64,000 nucleotides of DNA from Phytohabitans flavus (GTDB taxonomy: Bacteria; Actinomycetota; Actinomycetes; Mycobacteriales; Micromonosporaceae), in assembly GCF_011764545.1 (NCBI RefSeq), contig NZ_AP022870.1, forward strand, positions 6,184,001 to 6,248,000, read 5' to 3'. A model generated the notes under the pieces. The model ran no database searches and was not told the origin of the DNA. It worked only from the letters and a program-made list of their open reading frames with translations. Below, piece after piece: positions 47,492-57,824 of this stretch. A program made the position numbers and the translations under genes. Position 1 is the stretch's first letter. Every line of letters starts with the position of its first letter.

Positions 47492-50185
47492 CTACCCAGC
47501 TGCCGCCGAGGGCGCGGTCTCGACCGCCGCGCGACCGGCCTCCAGCCGCGCGATCGGCACCCGGAAAGGCGAGCAGGAGACGTAGTCCAGCCCCACCTCG
47601 TGGAAGAAGTGCACCGACTCGGGGTCGCCGCCGTGCTCGCCGCAGACGCCCAGCTTCAGGTCGGGCCGGGCCGCGCGCCCCTCGTCCGCCGCGATGCGCA
47701 CCAGCCGCCCGACGCCGTCCCGGTCGAGCGACTCGAACGGCGAGATGCCGAAGATGCCCAGCTCGATGTAGCGCCAGAAGAAGGCGCCCTCGACGTCGTC
47801 GCGGGAAAAGCCCCAGGCCATCTGGGTCAGGTCGTTGGTGCCGAACGAGAAGAACTCGGCCGCCTCGGCGATCTGGCCCGAGGTCAGCGCGGCCCGCGGC
47901 ACCTCGATCATCGTGCCGATCGAGACGGCGCCGGCACCGGCGTCGGCGACGATGCGCTCGGCCTCGGCGCGTACCGTCTCCAGCTCCTGGACCGCACCGA
48001 CAAGCGGCACCATGATCTCCGGCAGCGGGTTGCCCCCGCGCCCCGCGCACTCGGCGGCGGCCTCCGCGATGGCGCGCACCTGCATGGCGAACAGGCCCGG
48101 GATGACCAGGCCTAGCCGTACGCCACGCAGGCCCAGCATCGGGTTCTGCTCGTGCATGCGGCGTACGGCCGCGAGCAGCGCCTCGGCCTTCGCCGCGTCC
48201 TCGCCCCGCTCACGCGCGACCGCGACGCTGACCGCCAGCTCCTCCAGCGGCGGCAGGAACTCGTGCAGCGGCGGGTCGATCAGCCGCACGGTCACCGGCA
48301 GCCCGTCCATCGCCTCGAAGATCTCGACGAAGTCGGCCCGCTGCAAGGGAAGCAGCGCGTCCAGTGCGTCCTGCCGCTCGCCGTCGGTGCGGGCGAGGAT
48401 GAGCCGCTCGACAAGCTCGCGCCGGTCGCCCAGGAACATGTGCTCGGTGCGGCACAGGCCGATCCCCTCGGCCCCGAAGCGCCGCGCCCGCGCCGCGTCC
48501 TGCCCGGTGTCGGCGTTCGTCCGCACGCGCAGCTGCCGCAGCGAGTCGGCGTGCGACATGATGCGGTGTACGGCCGACACGAGCGGGTCGGCGCCTTCCT
48601 GGTCACCGGCGACGTCGCCCTCGAAGTAACGGACCACTTCGGACGGTTGCACGGGCACCGCGCCGACGTACACCTTGCCGGTGGTGCCGTCGATGGAGAT
48701 GACGTCGCCCTCGCGAATCACCGTGCCGTCCACAGTGAACTTCCCGTTGCGGGTGTCCACCTCGAGCGCGTCGGCGCCGCTGACGCACGTCTTGCCCATC
48801 CCCCGAGCCACGACGGCCGCGTGGCTCGTCTTGCCGCCGCGCGAGGTGAGGATGCCCTGCGCCGCGATCATGCCGGCGAGGTCGTCCGGGTTGGTCTCCC
48901 GGCGTACCAGGATGACCTGCTCGCCCGCCCTGGCCAGCTCGGCCGCGCGGGGTGCGCCGAAGACCGCCTTGCCCACTGCCGCGCCGGGTGAGGCGCCGAC
49001 ACCCCTGGCCAGCGGCTTCGGGTCGCCGGAGAGGTCGAAGCGGGGGAACATGAGCTGGCCCAGCTGTTCACCGTTGACCCGCATCACCGCCTCGTCCAGG
49101 TCGATGAGCCCTTCGTCGACGAGCTGGCCGGCGATGATGAACGCGGCCGCCGCGGTGCGCTTGCCCACCCGGGTTTGCAGCATCCACAGCTTGCCCTGCT
49201 CGATGGTGAACTCGATGTCACACAGGTCCAGGTAGTGACTCTCCAGTTTGGACATGATGCCGAGCAGCTCGTCGTACGACCTCTTGTCCAGCCGCTCCAG
49301 CTCCTGTAGCGGGATCGTGTTGCGGATGCCGGCGACCACGTCCTCGCCCTGCGCGTTCGCGAGGTAGTCGCCGTAGATGCCCTGGTGCCCGGAAGCGGGG
49401 TCGCGGGTGAAAGCGACGCCCGTACCCGAGTCGGGGCCGAGGTTGCCGAAGACCATCGCCACCACGTTGACGGCGGTACCGAGGTCGGCCGGGATACGCT
49501 CCTGCCGGCGGTACAGGATGGCGCGCTCCGCGTTCCACGACTGGAAGACCGCGAGGATCGCGAGGTCCATCTGCTCGCGGGCGTCCTGGGGAAACTCGCG
49601 CCCGGTGTGCTTGGCGAAAAGCTTCTTGTACGTGTCGACCAGCGCCCGCAGGTCGGCCGCGTCCAGGTCGAGGTCGTTCGTCGTGTTCCGGGCACGCTTG
49701 GCGTCGTCGAGGGCGTGCTCGAACTCCTCGCTGGGCACATCACAGACGGTCTTGCCGAACATCTGGATCAGCCGCCGGTACGAGTCCCACGCGAAACGCT
49801 CGTCACCACCGGCCTGCGCGGCCAGCCCCGCCACGCTCGCATCGTTCAGCCCTACGTTGAGGACGGTCTCCATCATGCCCGGCATCGAGAAGCGGGCGCC
49901 CGAGCGTACCGACACCAGCAGCGGGTCGGCCGCGTCGCCGAGGCGCTTGCCCCGGGCCTCCTCCAGGGCTCTCAGGTGGGCGTCCACCTCCTCGCGCAGC
50001 CCGTCTGGCTCGCGGCCGGTGGCCAGGTACGCCCGGCAGGCCTCTGTGGTGATGGTGAAGCCTGGCGGTACGGGTAGGCCGAGGTTCGTCATCTCGGAAA
50101 GGTTGGCCCCCTTGCCGCCGAGGAGGTCCGCCATGTCCTTGTTGCCTTCGGCGAAGTCGTATACGTAGACGTCGTTCGCTGCCAC
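47492..50185 (-). CDS. ppdK: Pyruvate, phosphate dikinase
   Basis: 897 residues, the usual length. GTG 50185 is preceded by a good AGGAGG. The N-terminal ATP-grasp domain starts VYVYDFAEGNKDMADLLGGKGANL; the swivelling phosphohistidine domain has GGKTSHAAVVARGMGKTCVSG; the C-terminal TIM barrel has GLCRTEHMF, LVIPGLFAMQVRAIAEAA and GVCGEHGGDP. It interconverts pyruvate, ATP and phosphate with phosphoenolpyruvate, AMP and pyrophosphate in the cytoplasm. It stands alone: a terminator follows it, and 178 bases separate it from dusB, on the same strand. Confidence 0.97.
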   Translation of the reverse strand: MAANDVYVYDFAEGNKDMADLLGGKGANLSEMTNLGLPVPPGFTITTEACRAYLATGREPDGLREEVDAHLRALEEARGKRLGDAADPLLVSVRSGARFSMPGMMETVLNVGLNDASVAGLAAQAGGDERFAWDSYRRLIQMFGKTVCDVPSEEFEHALDDAKRARNTTNDLDLDAADLRALVDTYKKLFAKHTGREFPQDAREQMDLAILAVFQSWNAERAILYRRQERIPADLGTAVNVVAMVFGNLGPDSGTGVAFTRDPASGHQGIYGDYLANAQGEDVVAGIRNTIPLQELERLDKRSYDELLGIMSKLESHYLDLCDIEFTIEQGKLWMLQTRVGKRTAAAAFIIAGQLVDEGLIDLDEAVMRVNGEQLGQLMFPRFDLSGDPKPLARGVGASPGAAVGKAVFGAPRAAELARAGEQVILVRRETNPDDLAGMIAAQGILTSRGGKTSHAAVVARGMGKTCVSGADALEVDTRNGKFTVDGTVIREGDVISIDGTTGKVYVGAVPVQPSEVVRYFEGDVAGDQEGADPLVSAVHRIMSHADSLRQLRVRTNADTGQDAARARRFGAEGIGLCRTEHMFLGDRRELVERLILARTDGERQDALDALLPLQRADFVEIFEAMDGLPVTVRLIDPPLHEFLPPLEELAVSVAVARERGEDAAKAEALLAAVRRMHEQNPMLGLRGVRLGLVIPGLFAMQVRAIAEAAAECAGRGGNPLPEIMVPLVGAVQELETVRAEAERIVADAGAGAVSIGTMIEVPRAALTSGQIAEAAEFFSFGTNDLTQMAWGFSRDDVEGAFFWRYIELGIFGISPFESLDRDGVGRLVRIAADEGRAARPDLKLGVCGEHGGDPESVHFFHEVGLDYVSCSPFRVPIARLEAGRAAVETAPSAAAG

Positions 50186-50363
50186 CTGAGCCTCCTGCCA
50201 CCGCGTTCACCGTTGAACGAGGGTTTAGTACCCAATGGTGGGCGAAGGTTAAGCGAGATACGCCACGTCTCGGGAGGGTTCGGTGACGATACGCACACCC
50301 GCCAGGTGTGTGACGTTCGTGCGCGTTTTTGGGAACGGTCCCATGCGCACATTCGCGCGTTAT

Positions 50364-51485
50364 TCAGCCGCCGGAGTCGTCGTGTTCAGCGTCGTCCGGG
50401 ACGGCTTCGGAGTCGCGGTCGTCGAGCCACCCGTACGGGAGCACGACCCGCGCCGGCGCGTTGGTGCGGCCGCGGGGCTGCCCCAGGATGTCCGTCGGGA
50501 ACGGCTCCTCGGCGTCGACCTTGCCCAGCAGGTCGTCGAGCTCGGCCAGCGACGAGGCCATCGCCATCGACCGGCGTAGCTCGGCACCGACCGGAAAGCC
50601 CTTGAGGTACCAGGCGACGTGCTTGCGGAAGTCGGTGACCGCCTCGCGCTCCACGCCCCACCACTCGACCAGCAGCTCGGCGTGGCGGCGCATGACCCTG
50701 GCGACCTCGCCCAGCTTGGGCAGGACGCGCTCGGACCGGCCGGCGAACCCGGCCGCGAGGTCGGCGAAGAGCCACGGGCGGCCCAGGCAGCCGCGGCCGA
50801 CGACGACCCCGTCACAGCCTGTTTCGGCCACCATGCGCATAGCGTCGTCGGCCTCCCAGATGTCGCCGTTGCCCAGCACCGGCACGTCGAGTGCCTGCTT
50901 GAGCGTGGCGATCGCCTCCCAGTCGGCCGCGCCGGAGTACCGCTGGGCGCCGGTTCGCGCGTGGAGGGCGACCCAGGCGACCCCGGCGTCCTGTGCGATC
51001 AGCCCGGCCTCGACGTAGGTCAGGTGATCGTCGTCGATGCCCTTGCGCATCTTGACGGTGACCGGCAGCCCGTCGGCGCTGTCCACCGCCGCGCGCACGA
51101 TTGAGCCGAAGAGCCGCCGCTTCCACGGGATCGCCGAGCCGCCGCCCTTGCTGGTGATCTTTTTGACGCTGCACCCGAAGTTGAGGTCGATGTGGTCGGC
51201 CAGCCCTTCGTCCACCACCCGCCGCACGGCCTTCGCGGTGATGTCCGGGTCGACGCCGTAGAGCTGCATGCTCCGCGGGTACTCGTTGGCGCCGAACTGG
51301 ATCAGCCGCTCCGTCTTCGGATTGCGGTGGTGCAAGGCCACCGTCGTGATCATCTCGCAGACGTAGAGGCCCGCGCCGTACTCCCGGCAGACCTGGCGGA
51401 ACGCCACGTTGGTGATGCCGGCCATCGGAGCCAGCACCACCGGCGGGTCGATCCGGTGCCGACCCAACGTCAACGTCCCATCCAC
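50364..51485 (-). CDS. dusB: tRNA-dihydrouridine synthase
   Basis: About 373 residues from GTG 51485 (ATG 51518 is an alternative but would overlap the divergent gene). FMN-dependent Dus barrel: PPVVLAPMAGITNVAFR, YGAGLYVCEMIT, HIDLNFGCSVKKITSKGGGS with the catalytic Cys in NFGCSVKK, VTVKMRKGIDDDH, VALHARTGAQRYSG, VLGNGDIWEADDA and GCDGVVVGRGCLGRPWLF. It reduces specific uridines in tRNA with NADPH. The C-terminal tail of 50 or so residues ends in an acidic, probably disordered segment. Confidence 0.95.
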   Translation of the reverse strand: MDGTLTLGRHRIDPPVVLAPMAGITNVAFRQVCREYGAGLYVCEMITTVALHHRNPKTERLIQFGANEYPRSMQLYGVDPDITAKAVRRVVDEGLADHIDLNFGCSVKKITSKGGGSAIPWKRRLFGSIVRAAVDSADGLPVTVKMRKGIDDDHLTYVEAGLIAQDAGVAWVALHARTGAQRYSGAADWEAIATLKQALDVPVLGNGDIWEADDAMRMVAETGCDGVVVGRGCLGRPWLFADLAAGFAGRSERVLPKLGEVARVMRRHAELLVEWWGVEREAVTDFRKHVAWYLKGFPVGAELRRSMAMASSLAELDDLLGKVDAEEPFPTDILGQPRGRTNAPARVVLPYGWLDDRDSEAVPDDAEHDDSGG

Positions 51486-51508
51486 GACAACCAGGGTAGT
51501 TTGAGTTC

Positions 51509-52033
51509 GTGACCACATCCGATCCGGCGTGCGCCACCGCGCAGGGCGACCTCCCGCCTGATCACGGACCGCGCACACTCGTCGTCGTCTTCGAGACCCC
51601 CGTCGCCGAGCATCTGATCCGCTTCGCCGCCGACCTGGGCTACCGCACGGTGCTGGTGGAGCCCCAGCCGCGGCTGCTGGCCGGCACGCCCAAGCCACAC
51701 GGCGACCAGACGGTGGCCAGCGTGACCACGGCCGGGCTCGACGAGCACACCGACGTCGTCGTCACCGACCACAACCGGCCCGAGCTGGCCGTCATGCTGC
51801 GCGATGCGCTCGACAGCAAGGCGAGGTGGATCGGGGTAATGGGCGGCAAGCGGCACACCGCCCCGCACGTCGAGGGGCTCAAGAGCCTCGGCGTGGACGA
51901 CGAGGCGATCGCCCGGGTACACCGCCCGATCGGCCTCAACATCGGCTCGAAGACCCCGGCGGAGATCGCCCTGGCCACGCTCGCCGGCCTGATCGCCGAC
52001 CGCAACCACCGGCCGGGCGGCTTCGCCTTCTAA
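51509..52033 (+). CDS. XdhC-like Rossmann-fold protein
   Basis: 174 residues from GTG 51509, divergent from dusB with barely 23 bases between the starts. It matches the C-terminal Rossmann domain of the XdhC/CoxI family: TLVVVFETPVAEHLIRFA, YRTVLVEPQPRLL, DVVVTDHNRPELAVMLRDAL, WIGVMGGKRHTAPHVEGL and RVHRPIGLNIGSKTPAEIAL. XdhC proteins insert molybdenum cofactor into xanthine-dehydrogenase-type enzymes, but this copy lacks the N-terminal XdhC domain and no molybdoenzyme is nearby. A role as an NAD-binding accessory factor is inference. Confidence 0.82.
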   Translation: MTTSDPACATAQGDLPPDHGPRTLVVVFETPVAEHLIRFAADLGYRTVLVEPQPRLLAGTPKPHGDQTVASVTTAGLDEHTDVVVTDHNRPELAVMLRDALDSKARWIGVMGGKRHTAPHVEGLKSLGVDDEAIARVHRPIGLNIGSKTPAEIALATLAGLIADRNHRPGGFAF

Positions 52034-52270
52034 AGATCTTTCCGAGTCGGGGTCGCGTCGGCGTCTTGGACGCGGATAAAGATCCAAAATCAAGGAAGTC
52101 GAGCTACCGCGATGTCCGCGGTGGTCCAGACCGTCGCTCCCGCGGCCTCACCCTCCGCGGTTGGGCAAGCTCACCCCAGGTCATCGTCGGCCGACCACGA
52201 CCTTCGCGGCCAGGTCCGCGCTCCGGCCCAACCTGGACCTAGCTCGGTGGTTGGACGGGGCTCGGTCTTG

Positions 52271-52386
52271 CCTTGATCGGCGCTACGACGGGCCGCCGTC
52301 TGGCAGATCGTGGTACTTAGTTGCCCCTGGAGGGGCGGTTGGATACCACGATCTCTCGCGTACGCCGGCCCGACCGGGGATCAAGG
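52271..52386. repeat. Nested palindromic element with TTGATC/GATCAA ends
   Basis: Three sets of complementary arms nest inside each other: CCTTGATC (52271-52278) with GATCAAGG (52379-52386); AGATCGTGGTA (52305-52315) with TACCACGATCT (52344-52354); and GCCCC/GGGGC around TGGA in the centre. All pairs are perfect, so a long branched hairpin can form on either strand. It may be a mobile palindromic repeat or a structured RNA. The TTGATC/GATCAA ends are shared with the hairpin at 59173-59241. Confidence 0.6.
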
Positions 52387-52409
52387 AAGCGGGTCTGCGG
52401 GTCGAACAC

Positions 52410-52441
52410 GACGGCCCGTCCCCCAGGGGGGACGGGCCGTC
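52410..52441 (-). terminator. glyS terminator
   Basis: Perfect inverted repeat of 14-15 bases (GACGGCCCGTCCCC and its complement) with a very small loop, beginning 14 bases beyond the glyS stop on the minus strand. It may also stop transcripts of the convergent XdhC-like gene. Confidence 0.85.
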
Positions 52442-52454
52442 GAGTCGTACCGGG

Positions 52455-53834
<1,380 letters not shown>

Positions 53835-53906
53835 GTGATTTTCCTCCTGCGCCGGCTGGCGGTCGGCGGGGACAAGGTCTACTGCTTCGGACGGGACTAA
53901 CAACGT

Positions 53907-54461
53907 CTACCGCCACCGTACGGTTACCGGCGGCCCAAACCCCAGCAGATTACCCGCGACCCCGCACACCTCGAACTGGCCGGTGCCCTGGTCCTGGGCC
54001 AACGTGATCTCGAGCTGGGCCTGCTGACCGCTCGTGTACGTCACGTCGGCCGGCACCGTCAGGTCGGTCAGGTTGACGTCACCGACCTGGTACGACGTGA
54101 CCCGCGGCTCGCGCGAGACCCGGTCGGCGAACTCGGCCTCCGACTCGTCGCGCTGGAGGCGGTTGCAGAGCAGCTTGTACGCGTCCGAGTACCGCTGCGT
54201 GCCGAGCGCGTCGAAGTAGTCGCCGACGATCGTGTCGGCCTGCTCGTTGAGCGACTCCGCCTGGGTGATGACAAGCCCGACCAGCGCGGTACCACCGGCG
54301 CCGCAGCACAGCAGCGTGGCCAGACCGGCGACACCCAGCCCCAGCCACACGCGGGCGGTGCGCCCCTCGGTGGGCGGAGCCGCGAAGGGCGGCGTCACGC
54401 CCGGTCCGGGCGGTGGCGGTGGCGCGTCGGTGGGCGAGGGCGCCCCGGCTGCCAGCGTCAT
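53907..54461 (-). CDS. Proline-rich single-pass membrane protein with extracytoplasmic domain
   Basis: 184 residues from ATG 54461. The first 40 are rich in Pro, Ala and Gly (PTDAPPPPPGPGVTPP), followed by one hydrophobic helix (LGLGVAGLATLLCCGAGGTA) and a domain of about 120 residues outside the membrane. That domain starts with a helix (ADTIVGDYFDALGTQRYSDAY) and continues LLCNRLQ, resembling the NTF2-like/DUF4878 stress-type domains of actinomycete surface proteins. No specific function can be given. It lies downstream of the ABM-domain gene and upstream of glyS on the same strand, 72 bases from the glyS start. Confidence 0.7.
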   Translation of the reverse strand: MTLAAGAPSPTDAPPPPPGPGVTPPFAAPPTEGRTARVWLGLGVAGLATLLCCGAGGTALVGLVITQAESLNEQADTIVGDYFDALGTQRYSDAYKLLCNRLQRDESEAEFADRVSREPRVTSYQVGDVNLTDLTVPADVTYTSGQQAQLEITLAQDQGTGQFEVCGVAGNLLGFGPPVTVRWR

Positions 54462-54522
54462 GACGGCAAGCGTAGTGGGCGCTCGCGCGCGGCCAGTGTC
54501 ACCGGGAGAAAGCGGACATCTG

Positions 54523-54876
54523 TCACCGGGAGGAAGGTGCACCGGGGTCGGCCGCACGGTCGCTCGCGGCCGTGACCACCTCGCCACTGGGCGCGGCCTC
54601 GGCCAGTGTCTCGTACGCGGAGGGTTCGTCGAGCGACTCGGCGAGCAGCGGGGTGGCGTAGACCTTGACGTCGAAGGCGCCCAACGCCCGCCGGTACGTG
54701 CCGACCGACTCCCACTCGGTGACCAGGCACCAGTGCGACGGCTCGTCGAGCGAGCGGGTGAGCCGCCCGCGCAGGTAGCCGGGTCGCGCCGCCAGGGCGG
54801 CGAGTGCGGCGTGGGCCCGCTCGGTGAACGACCCGGCCGCGACCTCTTCAACCACGAACCGGTTCATGACCAGCAC
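54523..54876 (-). CDS. Antibiotic biosynthesis monooxygenase (ABM) domain protein
   Basis: 117 residues from GTG 54876, chosen for the AAGGAGG just upstream. The single ferredoxin-like ABM fold is suggested by VLVMNRFVVEEV, FTERAHAALAALAARPGYLRGRL, WCLVTEWESVGTYRRALGAFDVK. Members include cofactor-free monooxygenases and heme-degrading enzymes as well as many of unknown role. The C-terminal 20 residues look disordered. It sits among housekeeping genes, so a link to the polyketide is not supported. Confidence 0.72.
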   Translation of the reverse strand: MLVMNRFVVEEVAAGSFTERAHAALAALAARPGYLRGRLTRSLDEPSHWCLVTEWESVGTYRRALGAFDVKVYATPLLAESLDEPSAYETLAEAAPSGEVVTAASDRAADPGAPSSR

Positions 54877-54901
54877 GCGCGCCTCCTTAGCATGGAATCC
54901 C

Positions 54902-55149
54902 ATGAAGGGTACGCGTGACGCCCGGCTTGCCCGGATCAACCCGACCGCCGCGTTTCTCGGCGCGCTCGTCGTCGTGCTCATCGGCCTTTTCGCGCCGGGT
55001 GTGATCGGCGGCGCGGTGCTGCTCGCGCTGGCCGGGGGATGATCTATCTGATGACCCGCACGTGGCCGGTGGCGGCCCCGCAGACCCGGACGATCCGCGT
55101 GATCATGCTGGGTCTGCTGCTCCTCGCCGCTCTGTTCAAGATCCTATAG
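54902..55149 (+). CDS. Small two-helix membrane protein, DUF6703-like; frame broken by one missing base
   Basis: As it stands the sequence gives a 46-residue frame (ATG 54902 to TGA 55042) and an overlapping 36-residue frame (ATG 55039 to TAG 55149). Adding one G to the run at 55034-55038 fuses them into 82 residues: LARINPTAAFLGALVVVLIG, a second hydrophobic stretch, then MIYLMTRTWPVAAPQTRT and a C-terminal helix (VIMLGLLLLAALF). One continuous protein of this pattern fits the small actinobacterial membrane family I recall as DUF6703. It is divergent from the ABM gene, 25 bases away. Confidence 0.65.
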
Positions 55150-55162
55150 ACCCATGCGCTTT

Positions 55163-55177
55163 TGACAATCATTGTCA
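55163..55177. promoter_or_regulatory. Zur-type operator upstream of znuA
   Basis: Perfect palindrome TGACAAT-C-ATTGTCA centred on 55170, 22 bases before the znuA start. Spacing and sequence are close to the TGAAAATCATTTTCA consensus of actinobacterial Zur boxes. The znuACB-smtB-zur genes start right after it, so the operon is probably repressed by its own Zur when zinc is plentiful. Confidence 0.82.
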
Positions 55178-55198
55178 TCTCGGCGGAGAGTAGTGGCT

Positions 55199-56161
55199 AT
55201 GCGAACCCGCCCTACCCCTCGGGCTCTACTCGCCGCGGCCACCGCCGCCCTGGCGGTCGGTGCGCTGACCGCCTGCGGTGACGACGCGTCGGACGCGAAT
55301 GCCGCCCCGGGCAAGCTCAACGTCGTAGCCGCCTTCTACCCGCTCCAGTTCGTCGCCGAAAAGGTCGGCGGCGACGCGGTGCACGTGACCAACCTCGCCA
55401 AGCCCGGCGCCGAGCCGCACGACCTGGAGCTCAACGCCGACCAGGTGGCCCAGATCGTCGACGCCAAGGTCGTTGTCTACCTCAAGGGCTTCCAGCCGGC
55501 CGTCGACGAGGCGGTGGAGCAGCAGGGCGGCGACCGGACGTTCGACGTATCGACGGCCGTCCCCCTGCTGGACGCCTCCGCCGGCCACGAGCACGAAGGC
55601 GAGGAGGCGGGCGCCGAGGAGGAGCACGAGGAGGCGGCGGGCGGCAAGGACCCGCACGTCTGGCTCGACCCCACCCGCCTGGCCACCATCGGCGAGAAGG
55701 TCGCCGAGCGGCTCGGCCAGGCCGACCCGGACCGCGCCGCCGACTACACCGCCCGCGCGGCGACCTTCCGCTCCGATCTGGACACGCTGGACAAGGAGTA
55801 CGCGGCCGGCCTGAAGACCTGCGCGCGCCGGGAGATCGTGACCAGCCACTCCGCGTTCGGGTACCTGGCGGACCGGTACGACCTGGAGCAGATCGGCATC
55901 ACCGGCCTCACCCCCGAGGACGAGCCCTCGGCGCAGCGGCTGGCCGAGGTGGCGACCGAGGCGCGCGAGCACAAGGCGACCACGATCTTCTTCGAGACGC
56001 TGGTGAGCCCCAAGGTGGCCGAGACCATCGCGGGCGAGGTCGGGGCGAAGACAGCCGTGCTCGACCCGATCGAGGGGCTGCAACCGGGCAGCTCGGACGA
56101 CTACTTTTCGGTGATGCGGAAGAATCTCGCCGTGCTCAAGCCGGCGTTGGGCTGCACATGA
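55199..56161 (+). CDS. znuA: Zinc ABC transporter, substrate-binding lipoprotein
   Basis: 320 residues from ATG 55199 (GGAGAG nine bases before). The signal peptide ends in a lipobox (ALTAC), so it is a membrane-anchored lipoprotein. ZnuA/TroA fold: VVAAFYPLQFVAEKVGGD, a metal His in GAEPHDLELN, a His/Glu-rich loop (GHEHEGEEAGAEEEHEE) typical of zinc-specific members, KDPHVWLDPTR, REIVTSHSAFGYLADRY with the third His, and IFFETLVSPKVAETIA. It binds zinc outside the cell and delivers it to ZnuB. It overlaps znuC by 4 bases. Confidence 0.95.
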   Translation: MRTRPTPRALLAAATAALAVGALTACGDDASDANAAPGKLNVVAAFYPLQFVAEKVGGDAVHVTNLAKPGAEPHDLELNADQVAQIVDAKVVVYLKGFQPAVDEAVEQQGGDRTFDVSTAVPLLDASAGHEHEGEEAGAEEEHEEAAGGKDPHVWLDPTRLATIGEKVAERLGQADPDRAADYTARAATFRSDLDTLDKEYAAGLKTCARREIVTSHSAFGYLADRYDLEQIGITGLTPEDEPSAQRLAEVATEAREHKATTIFFETLVSPKVAETIAGEVGAKTAVLDPIEGLQPGSSDDYFSVMRKNLAVLKPALGCT

Positions 56162-56922
56162 CCCTCAGCAATGTGGTGGACGTCACGCACGGGGTGGTCG
56201 CGTACGGCGACCGCCCCGTCCTGCGCGACGTCTCCCTGTGCGTCGCGGCCGGGGAGGTGGTGGCCATCCTGGGCGCGAATGGTTCGGGCAAGTCCACGCT
56301 GATCCGCGCGATCCTCGGGCTGATCCCGCTCCGGTCGGGCGAGATCTCGCTCTTCGGCACGCCGCAGCGTCGCTTCCGGCAGTGGCACCGGATCGGGTAC
56401 GTGCCGCAGCGGGTCGGCGCCGGCAGCGGCGTCCCCGCCACGGTGCGCGAGGTCGTCGCCTCCGGCCGCCTGGCCCGCCGCGGAGTGCTCCGCCTGCCCG
56501 GCGCCGCCGACCGGGCCGCCGTGTCTGCCGCGCTCGACGCCGTGGGCCTCGCCGATCGGGCCAACGACCCAGTGTCCACCCTCTCCGGTGGGCAGCAGCA
56601 GCGCACGCTGATCGCCCGTGCGCTGGCCGGCGGGCCCGAGCTGCTGGTACTCGACGAGCCCACGGCCGGCGTGGACGCGGCGAGCCAGGAGGCCTTCGCG
56701 GAGGCGCTGCGCGGGTTCGTGGCCGCGGGCGGGACGGCGCTGCTCGTCGCGCACGAGCTCGGGCCGCTACAGCCGCTGGTGGGGCGCGCGGTGGTCGTAC
56801 ACGATGGACAGATCGCGCACGACGGTGCGTGCCCTCCGCCAGCGGGGCATCATGCCCTGCCGGGCCACGACCACGTCCACCCGCACGAGCATCCAGCACC
56901 GCACGGAGTCTTTCAGTCGTGA
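56158..56922 (+). CDS. znuC: Zinc ABC transporter, ATP-binding protein
   Basis: 254 residues. ATG overlaps the znuA stop (ATGA). Walker A GANGSGKST, signature LSGGQQQRT, Walker B LLVLDEPTAG and switch His in LLVAHELG are all present. The C-terminus is histidine-rich (HDHVHPHEHPAPH), which suits a metal transporter. It energises uptake through ZnuB. The next gene begins inside its stop codon (GTGA). Confidence 0.95.
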   Translation: MTLSNVVDVTHGVVAYGDRPVLRDVSLCVAAGEVVAILGANGSGKSTLIRAILGLIPLRSGEISLFGTPQRRFRQWHRIGYVPQRVGAGSGVPATVREVVASGRLARRGVLRLPGAADRAAVSAALDAVGLADRANDPVSTLSGGQQQRTLIARALAGGPELLVLDEPTAGVDAASQEAFAEALRGFVAAGGTALLVAHELGPLQPLVGRAVVVHDGQIAHDGACPPPAGHHALPGHDHVHPHEHPAPHGVFQS

Positions 56923-57794
56923 GCATGTTCCAGTACGACTTCATGATCCGGGCGCTGATCGGCGCGCTGGTGATCGGGCTGTCCGCGCCCGCGCTCGGTA
57001 TCTACCTTGTACAGCGGCGGATGTCCCTGATCGGCGACGGCATCGGGCACGTGGCGCTCACCGGCGTCGGCGTGGGCCTGCTGCTCGACCGCTCCCCCGT
57101 GCTCACCGCGGTGATCGTCGCCATCATCGGCGCCGTCGCGATCGAGCTGCTCCGCGAGCGCGGCCGCACCTCCGGTGACCAGGCGCTGGCGCTGCTCTTC
57201 TACGGCGGTATCGCGGGCGGCGTGATGCTCGTCGGCCTCTCCAGCAACCGCAGCAACGCCAACCTCATGGCGTACCTCTTCGGCTCGCTCACCACAACGT
57301 CCCGCGACGACCTGATCGTGATCGTCGTACTGGGAGCGGCGGTGCTCGCCGCGATGCTGCTGTTGCGGCCGGCGCTCTTCGCGATCTGCCACGACGAGGA
57401 GTACGCCCGGGTCTCCGGCCTGCCCGTCCGCACGCTCAACGTGCTGATCGCGGTCACCGCGGCGGTAACCGTCACGATCGCGATGCGTACCGTCGGGCTG
57501 CTGCTGGTCAGCGCGCTGATGGTGGTACCGGTCGCGGCCGCCCAGCAGGTCACCCGAGGTTTCCGCGGCACGATGACGCTCGCGATGGCGATCGGCGTGC
57601 TCTCCGCCGGTACGGGCGTGTGGCTGGCCGGCGAGGCGAACACCGCGGCCGGCGCGACGATCGTGGTGCTGGCGATCGGCGGGTTCGTCGCGATCGCTAT
57701 CGGGGCCGCGACCTGGCGCTTGCTCCGCCGCCGAGTTCAGGCGTTCCCCCAAACCGCCGATGTGGAACCGCCGGACGTCGTACTCGAACGCTGA
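56919..57794 (+). CDS. znuB: Zinc ABC transporter, permease
   Basis: 291 residues from GTG 56919, with ATG 56925 as an alternative start. Family ABC-3: several hydrophobic segments including ALIGALVIGLSAPALGIYLV, MSLIGDGIGHVALTGVGVG, GDQALALLFYGG, and IAMRTVGLLLVSALMVVPVAAAQ. The cytoplasmic motif HDEEYARVSGLPVRTLN is typical of ZnuB/MntB. Together with ZnuA and ZnuC it forms the high-affinity zinc importer. Confidence 0.95.
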   Translation: MSMFQYDFMIRALIGALVIGLSAPALGIYLVQRRMSLIGDGIGHVALTGVGVGLLLDRSPVLTAVIVAIIGAVAIELLRERGRTSGDQALALLFYGGIAGGVMLVGLSSNRSNANLMAYLFGSLTTTSRDDLIVIVVLGAAVLAAMLLLRPALFAICHDEEYARVSGLPVRTLNVLIAVTAAVTVTIAMRTVGLLLVSALMVVPVAAAQQVTRGFRGTMTLAMAIGVLSAGTGVWLAGEANTAAGATIVVLAIGGFVAIAIGAATWRLLRRRVQAFPQTADVEPPDVVLER

Positions 57795-57824
57795 CCGTTC
57801 CCCGTTTTGGACTACGGTTGCGGG

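Larger units (their letters stand above)
52034..52454. other. 420-base intergenic region with nested inverted repeats and no gene
   Basis: It lies between the ends of the convergent XdhC-like and glyS genes. I see no supported coding sequence. The first 200 bases are unremarkable apart from a copy of ATCAAGGAAG at 52091-52100 that recurs at 52380-52389. Nested inverted repeats occupy 52271-52386 and the glyS terminator 52410-52441; both are listed separately. Confidence 0.6.

Noticed and set aside
46617..48050. 477-codon minus-strand frame covering the VOC gene and ppdK start region
   Set aside because: Only the VOC part reads like a protein; the rest is ppdK and dgt sequence in the wrong frame. 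The fusion arises from the missing base at 47002-47004.
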